The notes beneath the pieces are model-generated. The model was not told the DNA's origin and ran no database searches. It was given only the letters and a program-made list of their open reading frames with translations. This document shows, in pieces, positions 27,657 to 37,015 of a DNA stretch of 44,968 bases. The translations under genes were made by a program, and so were the position numbers. Source of the stretch: Halopseudomonas xinjiangensis (GTDB lineage: Bacteria; Pseudomonadota; Gammaproteobacteria; Pseudomonadales; Pseudomonadaceae); the NCBI GenBank assembly GCA_011050525.1, contig DRFO01000029.1, positions 1 through 44,968 of the forward strand, read 5' to 3'. The first letter of the stretch is position 1, and each line of letters opens with the position of its first letter.

Positions 27657-28040
27657 TCAGCGTCGCTCTGGCGGAAGGACTCTCTCGGGATCGTAGTGAC
27701 CCAGCTGGCGCAAGGTCTCCAGTCGGGCTCCGGCACGATAGCTGTATTCGCTGGTTGGATGTTGCCGAAGAATGAATCGATAGGTTTGCGCTGCATCAAG
27801 AAAAAGCGCCTGACGTTCCAGGCACAATCCTCTGAGCAGCGAGATTTCGGGCTGAAGTTCGGGCTGAAGATTGTAGCGTGAGCGCCCCGCTCTTTCAGCC
27901 CGCGAAAGCAGACCGACGGTCTTTTCACAGTCTCCCTGATGATAGGCCTGGTAGGCATCATTCAAATGAGCGTGCGGGGAGGTAGAGGCGCAGCCAGTCA
28001 GGCCGGCAACACCAGCAAATGCCAGTATCAAGTGTTTCAT
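27657..28040 (-). CDS. TPR-like small lipoprotein
   Basis: This is a 127-residue protein with a lipobox LTGC (lipidated Cys17). The mature part has short helical repeats with TPR character (NDAYQAYHQGDCEKTVGLLS, then FLDAAQTYRFILRQHPTSEY). It is predicted to be anchored in the outer membrane. Its family is not recognised beyond TPR similarity. It is divergent from the universal stress protein gene and lies upstream of the DUF4124-PilZ pair. Confidence 0.75.
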   Translation of the reverse strand: MKHLILAFAGVAGLTGCASTSPHAHLNDAYQAYHQGDCEKTVGLLSRAERAGRSRYNLQPELQPEISLLRGLCLERQALFLDAAQTYRFILRQHPTSEYSYRAGARLETLRQLGHYDPERVLPPERR

Positions 28041-28174
28041 CGCAGGTATCTCGCCAAATCAGTTATTTCCTTATCGGCTTGGCTCAGGCTTTCTTTACCG
28101 GCTCACGGCCCATATCCCTACCGGGTCCAGCATCCTGTCTACACTGAAGTAATATTCGTAACAGGAGTGGCCTA

Positions 28175-29110
28175 ATGAATTTTCAGAACATTCTGATCGT
28201 GATCGACCCCACCAGCGAACAGGACCAGCCGTCCCTTCGCCGAGCGGAACAATTGGCTGAATTCTATCCCGAGGCGTCCTTCACACTTTTCCTGTGCGAT
28301 TACAACTCGGCGCTGGATGGCGGAATGCTGTTCGCCACGCCCGGCCTGGAAAAAGCCCGGGCATCGCTGATGAAGCAACGCGAGCTGTTCCTCGACCAAC
28401 TGGCCGCTCCGCTGCGCGACCGAGGCTTGAAAGTGCATACCAAAGCCGTCTGGGGCAAGCGCCTGGACCGCAATATACTGGACGCCGCAGGGAAGTTTCA
28501 GGCAGATCTTCTGCTGAAAACCACACACCATCATAATCCGATCAAGAGACTGCTTTTGAGCAATACCGACTGGCAGTTGATCCGTCATTGCGAGTCACCG
28601 CTGTGGCTGGTGAAACAGTCAGGCAATGTGATCGACTCGGTCTGCGCGAGTATCGATCCTCTGCATGAGGCAGACAAACCCGCCGCGCTGGATAACAAGC
28701 TCATGGCCAATGCCAACAGTCTGGCGAAGATACTGGACGCCCGCGTGCATCTGGCACATTGCTACAACCCTTTGCCCCGCACACTGGTTTATGACGCCAG
28801 CATCATTGCAGACTACGACGGCTATGCGGGCGAGGTGCGTAAACGCCATGCGGCGGCCTTCTCGGAGTTTTCCCGGTCTGCCGCTGTTGACGAGAACCAG
28901 AAGCACCTTTTGCAAGGTTATCCGGAAGAGGCAATACCCGACTTCGTAGCCGACACAGGCGTGAATCTGCTGGTAATGGGTGCCGTCTCCCGTTCCCGGC
29001 TGGACAGCGCATTGATTGGCCATACAGCCGAGCGGCTTCTGGATGATGTTCCCTGTGACGTGTTGGTGATCAAGCCTGATGGCTTTCGAGATCCGAGCAA
29101 GCCTGATTAG
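28175..29110 (+). CDS. Tandem universal stress protein (UspE-like)
   Basis: This is a 311-residue cytoplasmic protein of two Usp domains (about 1-150 and 155-311). The second keeps the nucleotide-binding loop pattern in VMGAVSRSRLDSALIGHTAE, ending LLDDVPCDVLVIKP. The first is less conserved there, as is usual in UspE. Such proteins respond to stress or low oxygen. I looked for an Anr/Fnr box upstream and saw none. AGGAG precedes the ATG. Its stop overlaps the convergent eda stop by a few bases. Confidence 0.88.
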   Translation: MNFQNILIVIDPTSEQDQPSLRRAEQLAEFYPEASFTLFLCDYNSALDGGMLFATPGLEKARASLMKQRELFLDQLAAPLRDRGLKVHTKAVWGKRLDRNILDAAGKFQADLLLKTTHHHNPIKRLLLSNTDWQLIRHCESPLWLVKQSGNVIDSVCASIDPLHEADKPAALDNKLMANANSLAKILDARVHLAHCYNPLPRTLVYDASIIADYDGYAGEVRKRHAAAFSEFSRSAAVDENQKHLLQGYPEEAIPDFVADTGVNLLVMGAVSRSRLDSALIGHTAERLLDDVPCDVLVIKPDGFRDPSKPD

Positions 29111-29748
29111 GCTGGTGCAACGGATTCGCGGCTGAGGCGGGTTATCGCGCCCCAGTCGCCAGCCTCGATCAAGGCGTGCGGTGCCATCCAGGTGCCGCCC
29201 ACCGCCATCACGTTATCCAGCGCCAAATAGGCGTCGACATTCTCGCTGGCAATACCTCCAGTCGGACAAAAGCGTATGCCATGAAACGGGCCGGAAAAAG
29301 AGCGCAGTGCGTTTACGCCGCCACACACCTCAGCAGGAAACAGTTTGAATCGCCGATAGCCAAGGCGGTAGCCCATCATGATTTCCGACGCAGTAGCGAT
29401 GCCAGGCAACAAGGGCACCGGACTGTCCAGCCCCAGGGTCAACAGCTCGTCGGTGCAGCCAGGGGTAACCACGAATTGCGCACCTGCATCGAGTGCCAAC
29501 TGAAACTGGCGACCGTCCAGCACTGTCCCCGCTCCGACGCATAGCTCCGGACGCTCCCGGCGCAGGGTGGCGATTGCTGGCAAACCCAAGGGTGTGCGCA
29601 GCGTGATTTCCAGCGTGGTAATTCCGCCGTCCGCCAGCGCATCCGCCAAGGGCAGCACATCACTTTCCCGGCGAATGCTGATAACCGGCAGGACCCGTAA
29701 TCTTGAGAAAATCGTGTCCAGCGCCAGAGTGTTTTCAACCAGACTCAT
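29107..29748 (-). CDS. eda: KDPG aldolase
   Basis: This is a 213-residue class I aldolase that splits 2-keto-3-deoxy-6-phosphogluconate into pyruvate and glyceraldehyde-3-phosphate. Family motifs are TTLEITLRTPLG near residue 45, the TPGC motif with TDELL, and the Schiff-base lysine in FKLFPAEVCGG. Start 29748 gives MSLVENTLALDTIF; longer frames run back into pgl. It is the last gene of edd-pgl-eda. Confidence 0.95.
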   Translation of the reverse strand: MSLVENTLALDTIFSRLRVLPVISIRRESDVLPLADALADGGITTLEITLRTPLGLPAIATLRRERPELCVGAGTVLDGRQFQLALDAGAQFVVTPGCTDELLTLGLDSPVPLLPGIATASEIMMGYRLGYRRFKLFPAEVCGGVNALRSFSGPFHGIRFCPTGGIASENVDAYLALDNVMAVGGTWMAPHALIEAGDWGAITRLSRESVAPA

Positions 29749-29758
29749 AAATGTCCCG

Positions 29759-30469
29759 TCAGCCCTCTGGGCTGTAAAAAATTTCCATGGGGGGCGCCAG
29801 AAAGGCCGCAACGGGCAGCTTTTCGGGCTCCGCTTCAAATGCTTCGAGCAGCGTACGGTATTTCTGCTCGCCGCTGATCTGCAATAGTAACAACTTCGCC
29901 TGGCGAATGGCCTTTCCGGTCATGGTCAATCTTGCCCTTCGTCCTTCTGCGGCAGGAACCGCCTGACAAAGCTGCCGAGCCCGATCAGAGAGATTTTCGG
30001 CAATATCAGAAGTCTGTGGAAAAAGCGACGCGGTATGGCCGTCCGGGCCCATTCCCAACACCAGCACATCCGCTGGCAGAAGCCGCCGCAGTACCACTTC
30101 CATCCTCGCGGCATCCTGTTCTGGGCTCTCGCCCTGATACATAGGAATCCACTGCGCGCGCTGCAACGCGCGGGGCAGGCAGCGCTTGATCATCCCGGCA
30201 TTGCTGTCCGGGTGGTCTTCCGGCACCCAGCGCTCATCCACCAGCGTCACAGTGACCTTTTCCCATTCCAGCGCCATCGCATCAAGACGCCGCAGAAACT
30301 GCTCCGGTCCGCGCCCGCCGGACAAGGCCAGCGTCGCTGTGCCATTTGCCTGAATCGCCTGCCGGAGCCCTTCCAGCACCCGCGAGGCCATATGTTCGGC
30401 GTGCGCTTCAGCCGTGGCTGCTGCATCGAACGGCAAGCCCCGCGCCCTGCTGCACTGCTCAAGTGTCAT
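29759..30469 (-). CDS. pgl: 6-phosphogluconolactonase
   Basis: This is a 236-residue enzyme. The motifs ALSGGRGPEQFLRRL, LVDERWVPEDHPDSNAGM and GMGPDGHTASLFP define the family. It hydrolyses 6-phosphogluconolactone to 6-phosphogluconate. The ATG at 30469 lies 2 nt after the edd stop; an upstream TTG would overlap edd. No zwf gene lies beside it, unlike the zwf-pgl-eda operon of P. aeruginosa. Confidence 0.93.
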   Translation of the reverse strand: MTLEQCSRARGLPFDAAATAEAHAEHMASRVLEGLRQAIQANGTATLALSGGRGPEQFLRRLDAMALEWEKVTVTLVDERWVPEDHPDSNAGMIKRCLPRALQRAQWIPMYQGESPEQDAARMEVVLRRLLPADVLVLGMGPDGHTASLFPQTSDIAENLSDRARQLCQAVPAAEGRRARLTMTGKAIRQAKLLLLQISGEQKYRTLLEAFEAEPEKLPVAAFLAPPMEIFYSPEG

Positions 30470-30471
30470 GA

Positions 30472-32301
30472 TCAATTTTCTCCGTCTGCAGTGTGGAGAC
30501 TATCGGTAAAGCAGCTCCCGCCCTGCTCCGCCGGGCTGGCCGTACTGCGCATGAAGGCAAACAGCTCACGCCCCATCCCCCGCCGGATTGCCTCGGGTTG
30601 TACGGCGGGCTGGCGGCTTTGCCATTCATTGGGACCGACCGCAAGCTCCAGAGTGCCGCGCCCGGCGTCGAGAACCAGCAGATCGCCATCGTGCAACCGC
30701 GCCAACGGACCGCCCGCTGCCGCTTCAGGGCATAGGTGAATGACCGCCGGCACCTTGCCCGATGCACCGGACATGCGCCCGTCAGTCACCAGCGCAACCT
30801 TGAAACCACGGTCCTGCAGCACGCCAAGGTAAGGGGTCAGCTTGTGCAATTCCGGCATGCCGTTGGCCTTCGGTCCCTGAAACCTCAGTACAGCGATCAT
30901 GTCGCATTCCAGCGACCCGGCCTTGAACGCGTCGACAAAGGCGTCCTGACTATCAAACACCCGACAGGGCGCGCTGACCTGCCAGTGTGCTTCAGCTACT
31001 GCGGAGACCTTGATCACACCACGACCGAGGGTTCCGGTGACCAGACGCAGGCCGCCATCCGGGGAAAAAGGTGCGCTGCTGCCTCGCAGGACGCTTTCAT
31101 CCAGACTGGCGGCAGGCCCCTCACGCCAGCTCAGCTTCCCGTCGGTCAGTACAGGCTCCCTGGTGTAATGCTCAAGGCCCGGACCGGCAACGGTATTGAC
31201 ATCCGGATGCAACAGGCCGGCGTCCAATAACTGCCGAAACAACCAGGCGGTGCCGCCAGCTGCCTGAAAATGGTTGATGTCGGCCTGCCCGTTGGGATAG
31301 ATATGCGCCAGCGTAGGCACAACTTCCGACAGACTGGCCATGTCGTCCCAGTTCAACTGCAAGCCGGCAGCTTGCCCGATGGCGACCAGATGTAGCGTCA
31401 GGTTGGTGGAGCCGCCTGTCGCCAGCAACATCACCATTGCGTTGACCAGCGCGCGCTCGTCGAAAACCGATGCCAGCGTGCCCTCCCCCTTTCGGGCCAA
31501 CCGCGCCGCCTGTTCTGCGGCGTAGACTGTCAGCGCCTCGCGCAGCGGTGTGCCGGGATTGACGAAGGACGCGCCGGGCAACTGCAGGCCCATGGCTTCG
31601 AGCAGCATCTGATTGGTGTTCGCGGTGCCGTAGAAGGTGCAGGTACCCGGTGCATGGTAGGACTGGCTTTCAGCCTCCAGAAGCGTTTCTCGGTTGACCA
31701 GCCCTTGCGCATACTGCTGCCGAACAGCGGCTTTCTCGCTATTGGGCAGGCCCGACGGCATCGGCCCGGCCGGCACAAAAACCACCGGCAGGTGGCCGAA
31801 GCGCAGCGCACCGAGCAGCAATCCCGGCACAATCTTGTCGCAAATTCCCAGACACAGCGCGCCATCGAACATGTTGTGTGACAGTGCAATAGCCGTTCCC
31901 ATGGCAATCACGTCCCGGCTATGCAATGACAATTCCATCCCGGGCTCACCCTGGGTCACGCCATCGCACATCGCCGGCACGCCGCCGGCTACCTGCCCGG
32001 TCGCGCCGAATGCACGCAACGCATTGCGCAGCAGCGTGGGGTAACTTTCGTAGGGTTGATGCGCGGACAACATATCGTTATAAGCAGTCACGATGCCGAT
32101 GTTGACCTCGTCCATCATCCGCAAGCGGTCCTTGTCGGTGTCGTTACAAGCGGCCATGCCGTGCGCAAGATTGCCACACGACAGCCTTTTGCGGCCGCGA
32201 GGCTGGGCGCTAGCCGCTGCCATCTGCTGCAGATAGGCACGACGAGAATGCTGGCTGCGCTGGCGCAGCCGCTCGGTCACTTCAACGACTCTGGGATGCA
32301 T
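30472..32301 (-). CDS. edd: 6-phosphogluconate dehydratase
   Basis: This is a 609-residue iron-sulfur dehydratase of the IlvD/Edd family that turns 6-phosphogluconate into KDPG. Signatures include [45 protein letters not shown] and [24 protein letters not shown] is the usual Edd N-terminus, with GAGGA ahead of it. It leads the edd-pgl-eda unit and is divergent from pykA across about 140 bp, which must hold both promoters. Confidence 0.96.
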   Translation of the reverse strand: MHPRVVEVTERLRQRSQHSRRAYLQQMAAASAQPRGRKRLSCGNLAHGMAACNDTDKDRLRMMDEVNIGIVTAYNDMLSAHQPYESYPTLLRNALRAFGATGQVAGGVPAMCDGVTQGEPGMELSLHSRDVIAMGTAIALSHNMFDGALCLGICDKIVPGLLLGALRFGHLPVVFVPAGPMPSGLPNSEKAAVRQQYAQGLVNRETLLEAESQSYHAPGTCTFYGTANTNQMLLEAMGLQLPGASFVNPGTPLREALTVYAAEQAARLARKGEGTLASVFDERALVNAMVMLLATGGSTNLTLHLVAIGQAAGLQLNWDDMASLSEVVPTLAHIYPNGQADINHFQAAGGTAWLFRQLLDAGLLHPDVNTVAGPGLEHYTREPVLTDGKLSWREGPAASLDESVLRGSSAPFSPDGGLRLVTGTLGRGVIKVSAVAEAHWQVSAPCRVFDSQDAFVDAFKAGSLECDMIAVLRFQGPKANGMPELHKLTPYLGVLQDRGFKVALVTDGRMSGASGKVPAVIHLCPEAAAGGPLARLHDGDLLVLDAGRGTLELAVGPNEWQSRQPAVQPEAIRRGMGRELFAFMRSTASPAEQGGSCFTDSLHTADGEN

Positions 32302-32441
32302 GTCATGTCCTCGATCTTGCCGGAAGCCGCCTGATTGGCACCTTCCTGGTTATTGGCTGAGTCTGTCATGCTGAGACCATATGTTCTATTGTAAGTCGCA
32401 AATCTCGAGTACCACTCATACCATTGATTAGGGAACCGAAC

Positions 32442-33893
32442 ATGACCCTGCGCCGTACCAAGATTGTCGCCACCCTGGGGCCAGCCAGTAGCAGTCCTGA
32501 ATGCATTGCCGCATTGATTGATGCCGGGATGGACGTCGCCCGCATGAATTTCTCCCACGGCACAGCCGATGAGCACCGCGACAGAGCCAGGCTGGTACGC
32601 AAGCTGGCCGCCGAAAAAGGGCGGCATGTAGCACTGCTCGGTGACCTGCAGGGTCCGAAGATTCGCATCGCGCGTTTTTCCGAGGGCAAGACCGAACTCG
32701 AGGTGGGCGATCACTTTCGCTTGTCCACCAGCCATCCCCTGGATGAAGGCAACCACGATGTAGTGGGCATCGATTACCCGCAACTGGTTGAAGACTGCCG
32801 CGCCGGCGACGAGTTGTTGCTGGATGATGGTCGGATCGTGCTGCGCGTCGATAGCGTGGGTAAGGATGAGGTGCGCTGCACCGTCACCGCCGGAGGCGCG
32901 CTCTCCAACCACAAGGGCATCAATCGCCGGGGTGGCGGGCTGTCCGCAGCGGCGCTGACCGAGAAGGACCGTGTTGATATTGTGCTGGCAGCAGAGCTGG
33001 AAATGGAATACGTCGCGGTTTCCTTCCCGCGTGATGCTGCTGACATGCACCTGGCGCGCAAGCTGTTGCAGGACTCTGAATCCCAGGCCTGGCTGGTCGC
33101 CAAGATTGAACGCGCCGAGGCCGTCGCTGATCAGGCCGCACTGGATGGCCTGATCGAGGCAAGCGACGCGGTGATGGTGGCTCGCGGTGATCTGGGCGTA
33201 GAAATCGGCGACGCCGAACTGGTCGGCATTCAGAAGCTGATCATCAGCCGCGCGCGCAAGCAGAACAAGGTGGTCATCACCGCTACGCAGATGATGGAAT
33301 CCATGATTTCCAGCCCGCTGCCAACCCGCGCCGAAGTGTCCGATGTGGCCAACGCGGCACTGGATTACACCGATGCGGTGATGCTGTCGGCCGAATCGGC
33401 TGCCGGCAAATTTCCGATCGAAGCGGTACAGGCCATGGCCCGGGTTTGTATTGGCGCGGAGAAACACCCCACCAGTCAGCAGTCTGGCCATCGCTTGCAC
33501 CAGCAATTTGATCGTTGCGATGAAACCATAGCCATGGCGGCCATGTATGCGGGCAATCACTTTCCCGGTATAACGGCCATCATCAGTCTGACTGACAGTG
33601 GCTACACCCCGCTGATCATGTCGCGAATTCGCTCTCACCTGCCGATTTTCGCGCTGTCCCCCAACAAGCAAACGCTAGGCAAGGTCACCATGTTCCGCGG
33701 CGTCCAGAGCATCTATTTCAATCCAACCGAAATGAACTCCAGCGACGTGAATCAGGAAGCGGTCAATCGCCTTCTGACGATGGGCCACGTCCAGCCGGGT
33801 GACTGGGTGATCCTGACCAAGGGGGATGTTTACAACTCGCGCGGCGGCACCAATTCGATGAAGCTGCTGCATGTGGGTGAACGGCTGGTCTGA
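32442..33893 (+). CDS. pykA: Pyruvate kinase (PykA type)
   Basis: This is a 483-residue enzyme that converts phosphoenolpyruvate and ADP to pyruvate and ATP. Motifs are KIVATLGPAS at the start, NFSHGTADEH, VMVARGDLGVEIGDAELVG and the active-site ATQMMESMI. Length fits the Pseudomonas PykA type. Start 32442 (MTLRRTKIV) is chosen over an upstream codon that adds six residues. With edd-pgl-eda next door, it ends the Entner-Doudoroff route. A terminator-like hairpin follows. Confidence 0.95.
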   Translation: MTLRRTKIVATLGPASSSPECIAALIDAGMDVARMNFSHGTADEHRDRARLVRKLAAEKGRHVALLGDLQGPKIRIARFSEGKTELEVGDHFRLSTSHPLDEGNHDVVGIDYPQLVEDCRAGDELLLDDGRIVLRVDSVGKDEVRCTVTAGGALSNHKGINRRGGGLSAAALTEKDRVDIVLAAELEMEYVAVSFPRDAADMHLARKLLQDSESQAWLVAKIERAEAVADQAALDGLIEASDAVMVARGDLGVEIGDAELVGIQKLIISRARKQNKVVITATQMMESMISSPLPTRAEVSDVANAALDYTDAVMLSAESAAGKFPIEAVQAMARVCIGAEKHPTSQQSGHRLHQQFDRCDETIAMAAMYAGNHFPGITAIISLTDSGYTPLIMSRIRSHLPIFALSPNKQTLGKVTMFRGVQSIYFNPTEMNSSDVNQEAVNRLLTMGHVQPGDWVILTKGDVYNSRGGTNSMKLLHVGERLV

Positions 33894-33910
33894 TTTCCAG
33901 GAATCCGACA

Positions 33911-33940
33911 CCACTGGCAGACCCGCCCTGCCGGTGGTTT
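33911..33940 (+). terminator. Terminator-like hairpin after pykA
   Basis: CCACTGGCAG (33911-33920) pairs with CTGCCGGTGG (33928-33937) through one G-T wobble, followed by only three T. The position 18 nt after the pykA stop supports a terminator, although the T tract is short. Confidence 0.6.
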
Positions 33941-34009
33941 GAGACAGAATGGCGGTTATCTTCTCACCGCTCCTTACTGCCAGCCCGCGTCTCACTGCCG
34001 AAACATTTC

Positions 34010-34026
34010 AACTGGTATGACCAGTT
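34010..34026. promoter_or_regulatory. GlcC-type operator, distal site upstream of the permease gene
   Basis: AACTGGTATGACCAGTT is a perfect 7-bp-arm palindrome around a 3-bp centre. TGGT-N3-ACCA is the core recognised by FadR-subfamily GntR regulators of the LldR/GlcC/PdhR type. It is 105 bp, centre to centre, from the second site. Confidence 0.75.
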
Positions 34027-34114
34027 CTAAGCCTCCACTTTAACGCCCTCTTTCCTTACCCATGCTCTTGAATTACAAGACATCTCTCTGCGCATCAGCG
34101 CACCGCCTGCCAAG

Positions 34115-34131
34115 AACTGGTCATACCAGCT
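34115..34131. promoter_or_regulatory. GlcC-type operator, proximal site upstream of the permease gene
   Basis: AACTGGTCATACCAGCT has the same TGGT-N3-ACCA core with one arm mismatch. It lies about 110 bp before the permease ATG. The promoter should lie near or between the two sites, but its boxes are not clear. Confidence 0.72.
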
Positions 34132-34242
34132 AATTAATAGCTAGACCTCCCAAACCCTCAGTAGCAGTATCCATAGCTACAAATGAAAGACGTACTACCA
34201 TGTAATGCCAAGTTCCTGATAACAAAAACAAAGGAAACCAAA

Positions 34243-35958
34243 ATGAGTCAAACGCTTCTGTCTTTGCTCGCCTTTTTTCCATTGCTTCTGGCGGGTGTCC
34301 TTTTGATTGGATTCCGCTGGCCAGCAAAACATGCGATGCCAGTCGTCTTTGTGGTTACCGTAGCCATCGCCCTGCTGGCTTGGGATATGACGGTCGTTCG
34401 TGTCATCGCCTCCAGCTTGCAAGGCCTGGTACTCACCGCAGCCATTCTATGGATCATCTTCGGTGCCATCCTTCTGCTGAATACGCTTAAACACTCTGGC
34501 GGCATCCTCGCTATACGAAAAGGGTTCTCCGGCATAAGCCCGGATCGCCGCGTTCAGGCGATCATCGTGACCTGGCTATTCGGTTGCTTTATTGAAGGCG
34601 CTTCCGGCTTCGGCACGCCTGCGGCGGTAGCAGCTCCGCTGATGGTTGCTCTAGGCTTTCCAGCCGTAGCGGCGGTGGTTGTCGGCATGATGGTGCAGTC
34701 CACCCCAGTATCCTTCGGCGCAGTCGGTACACCCATGGTCGTTGGCGTTGGTGGTGGCCTGGATCAAGCCGGTATCGGCACGCTACTGTCAACCGTGGGT
34801 TCTGACTGGGAGACGTTCTTCCGCCTGATCGTGTCTGAGGTAGCCATCATGCACGGCATCGTTGGTATTCTGATGCCATTGTTCATGGTGATGGTCATGG
34901 TTCGGTTTTTCGGCAAGAACAAATCATGGACGGAAGGTCTATCGATCGCGCCCTTCGCCTTTTTTGCCGCGTTTGCCTTTGTCATCCCCTACATGCTGGC
35001 CGGGGTCTTCCTCGGGCCTGAATTCCCCGCCATGATCGGCGGCCTGGTTGGCTTGGCGATTGTAGTCCCAGCGGCCAAAGCGGGATTCCTCATCCCCAAG
35101 GAAACCTGGGATTTTGCCGATCCAAAGGACTGGCCTGCAGAATGGATGGGTTCCATCCAGATGAAACTGGATGACGTGGCTGGCAAGCGACCCATTGCCA
35201 TCTGGATGGCCTGGGTACCTTACGTGTTGCTCGCAGCGCTGCTGGTATTCTCGCGCACCAATGACACCTTCAAGGCAATGCTCAACTCGCTCAGCCTGCG
35301 TTTCACAGACATCATGGGTGAAACAGGCCTGTCGGCGAGCCTTGAGCCACTTTACCTTCCGGGCGGCATTCTGGTGATGGTGGTGATCCTCACCTACTTC
35401 CTGCATCGCATGAATGCCGGCGAAATGAAAAGGGCTTTTTCAGAATCCACCAACACCATTCTTGGCGCCGGGTTCGTGCTGATCTTCACCATTCCGATGG
35501 TGCGGATCCTCATCAACTCAGGCGTCAACATGTCTGATCTGCCGTCCATGCCGGTGGCAATGGCTGAAGCGGTTGCTTCCTCAGTGGGCGGGGTGTATCC
35601 GCTGTTTGCGCCAACGGTCGGTGCGTTGGGTGCCTTTATCGCCGGGTCCAACACGGCGTCCAACCTGATGCTCTCGCAGTTCCAGTTCAACACCGCAGAA
35701 CTGCTTGGCATCTCCGGCGCAATAATCGTGGCGGCGCAGTCGGTAGGCGCGGCGGCGGGCAACATGATTGCCATCCATAACGTGGTAGCGGCTTCGGCAA
35801 CCGTGGGCCTGCTCGGGCGTGAAGGGATCACGCTGCGCAAGACCATTTTGCCGACTATCTATTACGTGACGGCAGCGGGCATTCTGACGATGCTTGCCGT
35901 GTATGTTTTCGGAATAGGTGACCCGCTTAGCCAGGCCGGACTGACCACCACAGGTTAG
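34243..35958 (+). CDS. glcA: LctP-family permease, probably for glycolate
   Basis: This is a 571-residue inner-membrane protein with about 13 helices. The LctP motif [20 protein letters not shown] is near residue 120, FGAVGTPM follows, and the late [13 protein letters not shown] motif is present. LctP members carry L-lactate, D-lactate or glycolate with protons. Glycolate is favoured here because GlcC-type operators precede it, GlcC is next door, and the glycolate oxidase operon lies beyond. L-lactate remains possible, and the sequence is not close to E. coli GlcA by eye. ATG 34243 has AAGGAA upstream. A terminator follows. Confidence 0.8.
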   Translation: MSQTLLSLLAFFPLLLAGVLLIGFRWPAKHAMPVVFVVTVAIALLAWDMTVVRVIASSLQGLVLTAAILWIIFGAILLLNTLKHSGGILAIRKGFSGISPDRRVQAIIVTWLFGCFIEGASGFGTPAAVAAPLMVALGFPAVAAVVVGMMVQSTPVSFGAVGTPMVVGVGGGLDQAGIGTLLSTVGSDWETFFRLIVSEVAIMHGIVGILMPLFMVMVMVRFFGKNKSWTEGLSIAPFAFFAAFAFVIPYMLAGVFLGPEFPAMIGGLVGLAIVVPAAKAGFLIPKETWDFADPKDWPAEWMGSIQMKLDDVAGKRPIAIWMAWVPYVLLAALLVFSRTNDTFKAMLNSLSLRFTDIMGETGLSASLEPLYLPGGILVMVVILTYFLHRMNAGEMKRAFSESTNTILGAGFVLIFTIPMVRILINSGVNMSDLPSMPVAMAEAVASSVGGVYPLFAPTVGALGAFIAGSNTASNLMLSQFQFNTAELLGISGAIIVAAQSVGAAAGNMIAIHNVVAASATVGLLGREGITLRKTILPTIYYVTAAGILTMLAVYVFGIGDPLSQAGLTTTG

Positions 35959-35973
35959 TAGCGAGCTGAACAG

Positions 35974-36008
35974 GCCGGGCACTGCAATTCGCAGTCGCCC
36001 GGCTTTTT
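35974..36008 (+). terminator. Terminator between the permease gene and glcC
   Basis: GCCGGGC-ACTGC pairs with GCAGT-C-GCCCGGC (one bulged base), loop aattc, followed by five T. It ends the permease transcript just at the glcC stop codon. Confidence 0.85.
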
Positions 36009-36777
36009 ACTGCCAGCCTTCCAACCTCATGGTGGCGCGCTCCAGGCGCTGCTCTTCATTCTCGATGTCATGCAGGTTGTCGCGAATACTTTGAATATGA
36101 TCTACCGCGGCGCGTTTGGCCTGAATCGGTAAGCGCTCCATTACCGCATGGTGCAAGCGGGCGTGCTGACGATCCAGTTGGCGCTTGTGCACCGGCCGAT
36201 GATAGAGATTCTGAACCGACGCAAACACCGAGCTCAGCAACAGGCTGGTCAGTGATTGCAACGTGTGGACCAGTACCGGGTTGTGTGAAGCATCACAGAT
36301 TGCCAGGTGAAAGGCATGATCCAGGCGCGCCAGGGTTTCAGGGGCTGGTTTGGATTCGGCTTCATGGGCGGTCAGCATTTCGTCGTATCGGCGCTGGATC
36401 AATACAAAATCGGCGTCGGTGCCTCTCAATGCCGCCAGTCTTGCAGACTCACCTTCCAGCAATGCTCGTACTTCCAGCAGATCATAAAGGGTTCGTGGAT
36501 GATTATTGAAAAGGTGCATCATCGGAATCTGGTCCTGGTTGCCCATCAGACTCGCAACATAGGAACCGCGACCCTGATCCGTTCTGATCATGCCCCGTCC
36601 GCGCAGCACTTTCAGCCCTTCCCGCAACGCGCTGCGGGAAATGCCCAGCTTTTCACATTGGCGCCGCTCGGAGGGCAGCGGCTGGCCCATCTTGAGAACC
36701 CCATCAACGATCAGCTTTTCAATGCGGTCGGCTACTACATCGCCGATCTGGCGGCGCTCCTGGGGATTATCAGTCAT
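36007..36777 (-). CDS. glcC: Glycolate-responsive GntR-family regulator GlcC
   Basis: This is a 256-residue FadR-subfamily regulator. The N-terminal winged helix-turn-helix (KLIVDGVLKMGQPLPSERRQ, then ISRSALREGLKVLRGRGMI) and the effector domain (TLYDLLEVRALLEGESARLA, DHAFHLAICDASHNPVLV, FASVQNLYHRP) match E. coli GlcC closely as I recall it, more than LldR or PdhR. It should activate the glycolate genes when glycolate is bound. It is divergent from glcD and convergent with the permease gene; operator pairs flank both target promoters. Confidence 0.9.
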   Translation of the reverse strand: MTDNPQERRQIGDVVADRIEKLIVDGVLKMGQPLPSERRQCEKLGISRSALREGLKVLRGRGMIRTDQGRGSYVASLMGNQDQIPMMHLFNNHPRTLYDLLEVRALLEGESARLAALRGTDADFVLIQRRYDEMLTAHEAESKPAPETLARLDHAFHLAICDASHNPVLVHTLQSLTSLLLSSVFASVQNLYHRPVHKRQLDRQHARLHHAVMERLPIQAKRAAVDHIQSIRDNLHDIENEEQRLERATMRLEGWQ

Positions 36778-36800
36778 CTTTGCTATACCTATCTCAAAAG

Positions 36801-36817
36801 AACTGGTCTGACCAGAT
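36801..36817. promoter_or_regulatory. GlcC-type operator in the glcC-glcD intergenic region, glcC side
   Basis: AACTGGTCTGACCAGAT has the TGGT-N3-ACCA core with six of seven arm pairs intact. It lies 23 bp before the glcC ATG, so it may also serve autoregulation. Confidence 0.72.
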
Positions 36818-36845
36818 TAAATCAGCACGCCGTAGCTTTCCAGCA

Positions 36846-36874
36846 TTCGATATAACCGCTCTGATAATTATGAT
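36846..36874 (+). promoter_or_regulatory. Possible promoter of glcDEFGB
   Basis: TTCGAT and TATGAT are separated by 17 nt. The -10 is good and the -35 weak, as expected of an activated promoter. It lies between the two operators of this region. Confidence 0.4.
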
Positions 36875-36909
36875 TTTTTACTGAACCTAAGCGTTTCGAT
36901 AACGTTAAA

Positions 36910-36926
36910 AACTGGTCCTACCACTG
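36910..36926. promoter_or_regulatory. GlcC-type operator in the glcC-glcD intergenic region, glcD side
   Basis: AACTGGTCCTACCACTG keeps the TGGT-N3-ACCA core with a degenerate right arm. Its centre is 109 bp from the first site and about 90 bp before the glcD ATG. Confidence 0.6.
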
Positions 36927-37015
36927 GCCATTACAATAGACGACCGGGCTCGAAAGCCGCAGTATTCCATCAATTTCGAGCTGCCTGACTATTCTTAAGG
37001 AAAGGTGAGAATCCC

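Noticed and set aside
32389..32404. HexR operator between edd and pykA
   Set aside because: Only a TTGTAA half-site is present; the other half of the palindrome is missing.
32277..33671. Long minus-strand frame opposite pykA
   Set aside because: It is a mirror frame of a GC-rich gene and does not resemble any protein family; pykA is certain.
34243..36777. lldP-lldR lactate pair
   Set aside because: The regulator's effector domain follows GlcC, and the neighbouring operon is glcDEFGB without lldD; lactate transport is kept only as an alternative for the permease.
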